Shown here: positions 1 to 4,034 of the stretch, piece after piece
Numbering within the stretch: the first letter of the stretch is position 1
How the letters are laid out: each line of letters begins with the position of its first letter
Made by a program: the position numbers and the translations under genes
Source: JANPEF01 sp031413115
GTDB taxonomy: Bacteria; Eisenbacteria; RBG-16-71-46; DASYSL01
Direction: 5' to 3'
NCBI GenBank assembly: GCA_031413115.1
Contig: JANOEH010000141.1
Location: 1-5,583, forward strand
Length of the DNA: 5,583 nt
The notes under the pieces: model-generated
Told to the model about the DNA's origin: nothing
The model's database searches: none
The model's input: only the letters and a program-made list of their open reading frames with translations

Positions 1-625
1 GGACGACCTTCAGCTGCCCGAAGTCGAGCGGCAGGTACGGAACCGTCGAGTCGATGCAGAACGCGCAGGTGAAGGGGCAGCCCAGGCTGCCGAGCATCGG
101 CACCATCTTGAACAGCGGCGCGCCCTGAAGGATCTTGTCGATGAACTTCCAGCGCTGCTGGACGCCCGGCAGCTCCCGCGGTTGCCCGGCCGCCGTGATG
201 TACTGGCCGAGCGGCCGCGAGGGCTGCGGGTCGTCGAGCACGCGCTGGACGATCGCCTTGTCGGTGAAGCCGAGCACGTAATCGAAGTACTTGCGCGAAT
301 CCTGCGGGTAGCAGCGCGCGTGCGGCCCGCCGAGGACCGTGACCACGCCGCGCTGGCGGAACACGTTGCTGACCGCGTAGGCGAGCTGGGCGGACTGGGT
401 GAACGCGCCGATGAACACCACGTCGACATCCTTCGGCAGGACGCTCGTCAGGTCCTCGAACCCGGTGTAGCAGACGAGCTCGACCTCGTGGCCCAGCTCC
501 TCGGCCCACACGCCGAGCACCTGCGGCATGATGCTGGCCAGGTTCGCGTGCATCACCCGCGCGTAGAGCGCGCGCGTCTGCCCCCGCGAGACGACGTCGA
601 TGATGCCGATACGGAGTTTGCGCAT
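1..625 (-). CDS. B12-binding domain radical SAM protein, N-terminal part (C-terminus beyond left edge)
   Basis: Reading the minus strand from the ATG at 625-623 gives 208 codons without a stop, starting MRKLRIGIIDVVSRG. Residues about 4-130 look like the Rossmann-type cobalamin-binding fold of B12-dependent radical SAM enzymes: a first beta strand (RIGIIDV), a central DVVFIGAFT strand and loop, and VTVLGGPHAR. The radical SAM cluster motif follows in GSLGCPFTCAFCID, with C183, C187 and C190 in the canonical CxxxCxxC spacing that holds the 4Fe-4S cluster cleaving S-adenosylmethionine. Family members do radical methylations, ring formations and other rearrangements; the substrate cannot be told from this part. 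The GEGE-like loop usual after the GGPH strand is replaced by GFTDK. Most of the SAM barrel is missing because the window ends. The start is chosen because the first strand begins right after it and no alternative start lies close upstream; the ribosome site (AGGT) is weak. The gene diverges from the TPR-peptidase gene. Family assignment is good, function unknown. Confidence 0.88.
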   Translation of the reverse strand, partial: MRKLRIGIIDVVSRGQTRALYARVMHANLASIMPQVLGVWAEELGHEVELVCYTGFEDLTSVLPKDVDVVFIGAFTQSAQLAYAVSNVFRQRGVVTVLGGPHARCYPQDSRKYFDYVLGFTDKAIVQRVLDDPQPSRPLGQYITAAGQPRELPGVQQRWKFIDKILQGAPLFKMVPMLGSLGCPFTCAFCIDSTVPYLPLDFGQLKVV

Positions 626-712
626 GAGGTACCTGCGGGACCCGGTGGGAGGGAGCCGAATCGATCGAGCAGGCATGCCCCGAAGGTCCGGAGTGAACGT
701 CCCCGATCCTAC

Positions 713-724
713 GCCTCCGGAGGC
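713..724. repeat. 12-bp perfect palindrome GCCTCCGGAGGC
   Basis: GCCTCCGGAGGC is a perfect self-complementary 12-mer, lying just upstream of the leftward TAGGAT hexamer (706-711). Its place between two divergent genes fits an operator for a dimeric regulator, but GC-rich palindromes of this length also arise by chance in such DNA. No T-run follows, so a terminator is unlikely. Confidence 0.4.
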
Positions 725-759
725 TGCGCGGGGAAACCGTTCGCGGGGCTTCCCGCAGC
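723..759. repeat. Imperfect inverted repeat with a 3-base bulge
   Basis: GCTGC (723-727) pairs with GCAGC (755-759) and GGGAA (731-735) pairs with TTCCC (750-754). This leaves a 14-base loop (736-749) and GCG (728-730) bulged on the left arm. It overlaps the last two bases of the 12-bp palindrome. It lies upstream of both candidate -10 elements in their own directions, so it is more likely DNA-level regulatory structure than an attenuator. Ten paired bases with a bulge is suggestive but not strong in GC-rich sequence. Confidence 0.3.
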
Positions 760-760
760 T

Positions 761-773
761 GGCATAGGATGCC
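761..773 (+). promoter_or_regulatory. Candidate -10 element inside a short dyad, upstream of the TPR-peptidase gene
   Basis: GGCAT-AGG-ATGCC is a perfect 5-bp inverted repeat with a 3-base centre, and the -10-like TAGGAT (765-770) lies within it. A start of transcription around 777 would give a leader of roughly 38 bases before the ATG at 815. A repressor bound to the dyad would cover the -10. A sigma54 reading was considered and fails on spacing. The -35 is poor, so the call is tentative. Confidence 0.3.
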
Positions 774-804
774 CGGGCCCGGCAGACCCCAGTCGACCCG
801 ATCC

Positions 805-808
805 GGAG
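805..808 (+). promoter_or_regulatory. Ribosome binding site for the TPR-peptidase gene
   Basis: GGAG ends six bases before the ATG at 815-817. It decides the start: the reading frame stays open upstream to about 182, but that stretch is antisense to the radical SAM gene and has no export signal. Starting at 815 puts a complete signal peptide at the N-terminus. Confidence 0.75.
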
Positions 809-814
809 ATCCCG

Positions 815-3571
815 ATGGCCGTCCGTTCCCGCGCCTCCCTCGCCGCCGTGTTCGTGCTGTCCCTTCTCGTCTCCTCTGGCCGGGCGGATGCGGCCGTCCC
901 GCCGGGTGGGACGGGCGTCGCGCTTCCCGATACCGGCCCCTTGGCCCCCGTCGCCGCGCAGCTCGCCGAGCGCGAGGCGCGGCTCGCCCGCGTCACGAAG
1001 GCGGGGGCCGAGCGCGTCGGCCTGCTGCTCGCGACCGGCCGCGTCGACGGGGCCGCGCGGGAAGCGGCGAAGCTGCGCGGCGGGGATGCGAAGACGCGGC
1101 TTGCGCAGGCGCGCGCGGCGCTCGCCGTGCAGGACTTCGCCACCGCGGGACCGCTGGTCACAGGGCTCGGCGACGTGCCCGACCCGGCGTTCCGCAGCGT
1201 GCAATACCAGTGGGAGTTTGCGCGGGACAACACGGCCGCGATCGACACGCTCACGCGCCGGCGCCTCGCCGCCGACGCGACCGCCGCGGACTGGCTCGCC
1301 GCGGGCAAGCTCGCCTTTGCCCTGCTCGACAACGCGCGCGCCGACTCGATGTTCTCCGGCGCGCTCAACATGGTGAGCGCCTCCGAGGAGGCGGCACGCT
1401 GGCAGTCGGCCGCACACGTGGGGCGGGCACTCGTCCTCCAGAAGCGGCAGAAGTGGGACGAGTCGCTCGCCGAGGTGAAGCTCGCACTGGCGAGGTACGT
1501 CACGCCCGACGCGCTCGAAGCGCTGTCGAACACGCTCGTCCGGCTGGGCCGCACGGGCGAGGCGATCTCGGCCGCCGAGTGGGGCGTGCGCCTGAATCCG
1601 TACCACGACCCGTCGCACTACACGCTCGGGAACGGCTACGCGCGGAAGAACTACACGCAGCTCTTCGCCGCCTACCCCGCGTCGTTCGCGAGCGGCGACG
1701 GCGCGCGCGACCTCGCCGCCGCCGACGCCGCGTTCGCCGCCGGACGACGAGCCGAAGCGCGGGCCGGCTACGCGGGCCTGGTCGCCGCGCACCCGGCGTG
1801 GGTCGATGCGCGCGTGCGCCTCGCGTCGATGGATTGGGAGGAGGGCCGCTTCGCCGAATCCCGCGACGGCTGCTTCGCCGCCCTCGGGGCGTGCCCGGAG
1901 TACGGTCGGGCGCACGGCGTGCTCGCGAAGGCGCTGCAGTCGCAACGCTTCGCCGTCGACGTTCACCGTGCCGACTACGAACGCCGGTTCGAGGCGATGT
2001 CGCCGCCCGACGTGCCGGGGATCGAACGCTTTGTCGTCAACTGGAAGGCGCTGACCCCACGGCACCAGAAGCGCGTCGCCGTGTCGGTCGCCCCGTGGAA
2101 GGAGTTCGTGCCGGTGCTCATCGAGGGTGGCGCCACGTACTTCATCAAGCCGCTGTCGATGCTCCTGGGCGAGTGTCCGAACCTCGAGACGCTGCGCGAC
2201 CAGCGCATCGACTACGACTCGCGCCTGTGGGACGACGTCCGCGGCTGCGGCGGGTACCACACGGTGACCGGCATCGAGGACGTCGAGAGCACGATCTTCA
2301 ACCGCTACGACACCGTGATCCACGAGCTGACCCACCAGGTCCACGGCATCCTTCCGGCCGACGATTCCCGCGACATCCAGGAGCTGTACCGGAAGGCGAA
2401 GCAGCGCGACGACGTGACCCACGACAGCTTCCTGTCGCGCTACGCGGGGGGAAGCGTGTACGAGTATTTCGCCGAGGGCGCCAATGCGCTCGTCTCCCCG
2501 AAGCGCGACGCCTACGACCCGCGCGAGGTCGTCCGCGAAAGGCTCACGACGATGGATCCGGATCTCGAGGCCCGGGTGAAGGCGTACTTCGCGCGCACCG
2601 ACGTGCGCGGTTCGTATCCCGTCGCGTACGCCGCCGGCGGCGACGATCGTGTGTACCGCGGAAAGGTCGACGCGGCGCTGCCGTTCTACGAGAAGGCGCT
2701 CGCCGTCGCGCCCTCCGAGGAGACGGCGCTCGTGTCGTACGCGAACGCCCTCGTGCTCGGCAATCGCGCGGCGGCCGCCGAGACGATCGCCACGCGTGCC
2801 ATCGCGGCGCATCCGACAAGCGGACCCGCGCGCCTGGCGCTCGCCGCCGCGCGCTGGCATGCCACCGGGGATGCGGCCCGGGCATGCCGGGAGTTGGCCG
2901 CCGCCCGTGCGCAGGTGACCGCGGCGGACCGCTACCAGGTCGATGCGGCGCTCGGCGGATTCGATTGGATGCGTGGCGACGCGCCCGCGGCGCTCGCCGC
3001 CTACGACTCGGTGATCGCTTACCAGTCGGACAATCCCGACGGCCTGCGCGGTCGCGCCACCGCGCTGGCGCTGGCCGGCCGGCACGACGAGGCGTTCGCG
3101 CTCTACGACACGGCGGTCCGCGAGCGCACGGGCGTGGTCGAGTTGCGCAACGACTTCGCGCGCGATCTGCTGCTGGCCGGCCGCGGTGCGGACGCCGTGC
3201 GGCAGCTCGACGAGGCGCGCCTGATCGACGAGGAGAATCCCACTGCCGAGGCGCTTCGAGCTTGGGCCGCGCTCGAGTCGGGCAATGCCGCCGGCGCGCG
3301 CGAGCACGTCGCGCAGGCCCTGGCGTGGGGCCCGTGGTGCGACCTCGCGCTCATCATCGAGGGCAGCCTCCTGCTGCGGGCGGGGGATCGTGCGGCCGCC
3401 GAGCGCGCGTGGGCCCCGGTGCGGGCGCGCATTGCCGCGGGATCCCCGCCGGAGTACGTCTATCGCCCGAAGATCGCGACGTGGGAAGAGGTGCACACGT
3501 TGCCGGCGGTGGAACGGCGCCTGCTGGAGCGGTTCGGGGGCGGCGCCGGCGAGCGCGTGGTCGTGCCCTGA
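815..3571 (+). CDS. Exported TPR-repeat protein with central gluzincin-type zinc metallopeptidase domain
   Basis: The product has 918 residues. Residues 1-26 are a signal peptide: basic MAVRSR, hydrophobic LAAVFVLSLLV, then a cleavage region near ADA-A. Residues about 45-390 are alanine-rich helical hairpins of TPR type. Residues about 400-600 form the probable catalytic core. HELTH (503-507) is the HExxH zinc site, with H503 and H507 as ligands and E504 as catalytic base. The downstream segment SRYAGGSVYEYFAEG contains Y543 and E550 in a Y-x6-E-[FY]-F-A-E pattern, 43 residues after H507 to the glutamate. As I recall, anthrax lethal factor (peptidase family M34) places its catalytic tyrosine and third zinc ligand in the same pattern. 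Residues about 615-890 are clearer TPRs, for example KVDAALPFYEKALAVAP. Cysteine pairs C353/C360 and C454/C478 could form disulfides outside the cytoplasm. The likely role is a periplasmic or secreted peptidase whose TPRs hold a substrate or partner; the substrate is unknown. Losing activity while keeping the fold is possible, though all expected catalytic residues are present. Confidence 0.87.
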   Translation: MAVRSRASLAAVFVLSLLVSSGRADAAVPPGGTGVALPDTGPLAPVAAQLAEREARLARVTKAGAERVGLLLATGRVDGAAREAAKLRGGDAKTRLAQARAALAVQDFATAGPLVTGLGDVPDPAFRSVQYQWEFARDNTAAIDTLTRRRLAADATAADWLAAGKLAFALLDNARADSMFSGALNMVSASEEAARWQSAAHVGRALVLQKRQKWDESLAEVKLALARYVTPDALEALSNTLVRLGRTGEAISAAEWGVRLNPYHDPSHYTLGNGYARKNYTQLFAAYPASFASGDGARDLAAADAAFAAGRRAEARAGYAGLVAAHPAWVDARVRLASMDWEEGRFAESRDGCFAALGACPEYGRAHGVLAKALQSQRFAVDVHRADYERRFEAMSPPDVPGIERFVVNWKALTPRHQKRVAVSVAPWKEFVPVLIEGGATYFIKPLSMLLGECPNLETLRDQRIDYDSRLWDDVRGCGGYHTVTGIEDVESTIFNRYDTVIHELTHQVHGILPADDSRDIQELYRKAKQRDDVTHDSFLSRYAGGSVYEYFAEGANALVSPKRDAYDPREVVRERLTTMDPDLEARVKAYFARTDVRGSYPVAYAAGGDDRVYRGKVDAALPFYEKALAVAPSEETALVSYANALVLGNRAAAAETIATRAIAAHPTSGPARLALAAARWHATGDAARACRELAAARAQVTAADRYQVDAALGGFDWMRGDAPAALAAYDSVIAYQSDNPDGLRGRATALALAGRHDEAFALYDTAVRERTGVVELRNDFARDLLLAGRGADAVRQLDEARLIDEENPTAEALRAWAALESGNAAGAREHVAQALAWGPWCDLALIIEGSLLLRAGDRAAAERAWAPVRARIAAGSPPEYVYRPKIATWEEVHTLPAVERRLLERFGGGAGERVVVP

Positions 3572-3573
3572 GG

Positions 3574-3587
3574 CGCTGGAACCAGCG
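3574..3587. repeat. Short dyad CGCTGG-AA-CCAGCG after the TPR-peptidase stop
   Basis: A perfect 6-bp inverted repeat with a 2-base centre starts two bases after the TGA. As RNA it would fold as a 5-bp stem with a GAAC tetraloop. There is no T-run behind it, so it is a weak candidate for an intrinsic terminator. It lies directly upstream of a candidate -35 at 3589, a position that also suits an operator or activator site. Confidence 0.35.
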
Positions 3588-3588
3588 G

Positions 3589-3617
3589 TGGACGCAGACG
3601 CTCCCGGCACCTACACT
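3589..3617 (+). promoter_or_regulatory. Candidate sigma70-type promoter for the two-gene unit starting at 3708
   Basis: TGGACG (3589-3594) matches the -35 consensus TTGACA at four of six positions. After exactly 17 bases, TACACT (3612-3617) matches TATAAT at four of six. The element lies in the 136-base gap before the small exported protein, in the right direction, and would leave a leader of about 85 bases. It is the best-spaced promoter-like pair seen in the window's intergenic DNA. Read-through from the upstream gene could also supply expression. Confidence 0.45.
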
Positions 3618-3697
3618 CGATGCGCTCCTCCCCATCGTCGTCCAACCGGCCGCATTCTGTCACCCGCGACCATGCAGCGCGCGTTCCAGCCATCTGC

Positions 3698-3703
3698 GAG
3701 GAG
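3698..3703 (+). promoter_or_regulatory. Ribosome binding site for the small exported protein
   Basis: GAGGAG sits four bases before the ATG at 3708-3710. It is the strongest Shine-Dalgarno match in the window and fixes this start within a frame that is open much further upstream (antisense and out-of-frame to the TPR gene). Confidence 0.75.
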
Positions 3704-3707
3704 TGCC

Positions 3708-4034
3708 ATGTCCAATCGAGTCGTCGTCCTGACCCTGCTGGCGGTCGTCGGGGCGCCTGCCCTTGCGGGCGCCGCCGGCCCGCCGCCCGTGAAGCCCGCC
3801 GAAGTCGTCACCGTCGGCACCGCGCCTGCCACGTTCAGCGCCGCCGACCGCGCGAAGCTCGCCGAGGTGGTGCGGCGCTTCGCGGCCGAGAGCGCGCGAC
3901 CGAGGGTGTGGCACCCCGGCGCGGCGGAGCTGATGGTGAAGCCGGTCGACGTGTCGACTCGCACTCCTGCGACCGGGGCACGCGACCGCAAGAAGCCCAT
4001 GCCGACCGCGCCGGAGAAGGCAGGCCGGCCGTGA
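3708..4034 (+). CDS. Small exported protein of unknown function
   Basis: The product has 108 residues. The N-terminus MSNRVVVLTLLAVVGAPALA is a clear signal peptide, cleaved after ALA (20) or a few residues later. The mature part begins with a proline-rich stretch (PPPVKPAEV). One probable amphipathic helix follows at about 43-64 (FSAADRAKLAEVVRRFAAES), then a basic, proline- and lysine-rich tail with no evident fold (ending KKPMPTAPEKAGRP). There is no cysteine, so it is not a lipoprotein. I do not recognise a family. Its stop overlaps the next gene's start in a GTGA (4031-4034), which usually means translational coupling, so it probably works with or alongside the secreted repeat protein. 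The signal peptide, strong ribosome site and coupling argue for a real gene despite its size. An assembly or secretion helper, or a small envelope protein, are guesses only. Confidence 0.72.
   Translation: MSNRVVVLTLLAVVGAPALAGAAGPPPVKPAEVVTVGTAPATFSAADRAKLAEVVRRFAAESARPRVWHPGAAELMVKPVDVSTRTPATGARDRKKPMPTAPEKAGRP

Larger units (their letters stand above)
626..814. promoter_or_regulatory. Divergent intergenic control region
   Basis: These 189 bases separate two divergently transcribed genes and must hold both start regions unless transcription enters from further away. A TAGGAT hexamer (765-770) points right and another (706-711, read on the minus strand) points left; each matches the sigma70 -10 element at four of six positions. 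No good -35 element sits 16-18 bases upstream of either; only weak TTCGCG-like and TTTCCC-like hexamers occur at 19-base spacing. The region also holds a 12-bp palindrome, a bulged hairpin and a short dyad, listed separately. No small ORF or RNA gene was recognised here. That it is a control region follows from gene orientation; the exact promoters are tentative. Confidence 0.5.

Noticed and set aside
10..429. 139-codon minus-strand Ser/Arg-rich frame
   Set aside because: It is a shifted reading of the radical SAM gene, whose own frame carries CxxxCxxC and a Rossmann-like pattern.
761..773. Possible sigma54 (-24/-12) promoter TGGCAT...TGCC
   Set aside because: The GG and GC elements are about 10 bases apart instead of the required 12.
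182..814. Upstream extension of the TPR-peptidase frame (an extra 211 codons from a TTG)
   Set aside because: It lies antisense to the well-supported radical SAM gene, has no matching domain, and would bury the signal peptide and ribosome site found at 805-817.
3574..3587. Intrinsic terminator after the TPR-peptidase gene
   Set aside because: The stem is only 5-6 bp and no T-rich run follows.
769..3732. 987-codon arginine-rich plus-strand frame overlapping the TPR-peptidase gene
   Set aside because: The product is almost entirely Arg/Ala/Gly/Pro with no motif; it is a shifted reading of the real gene, long only because GC-rich DNA has few stops.
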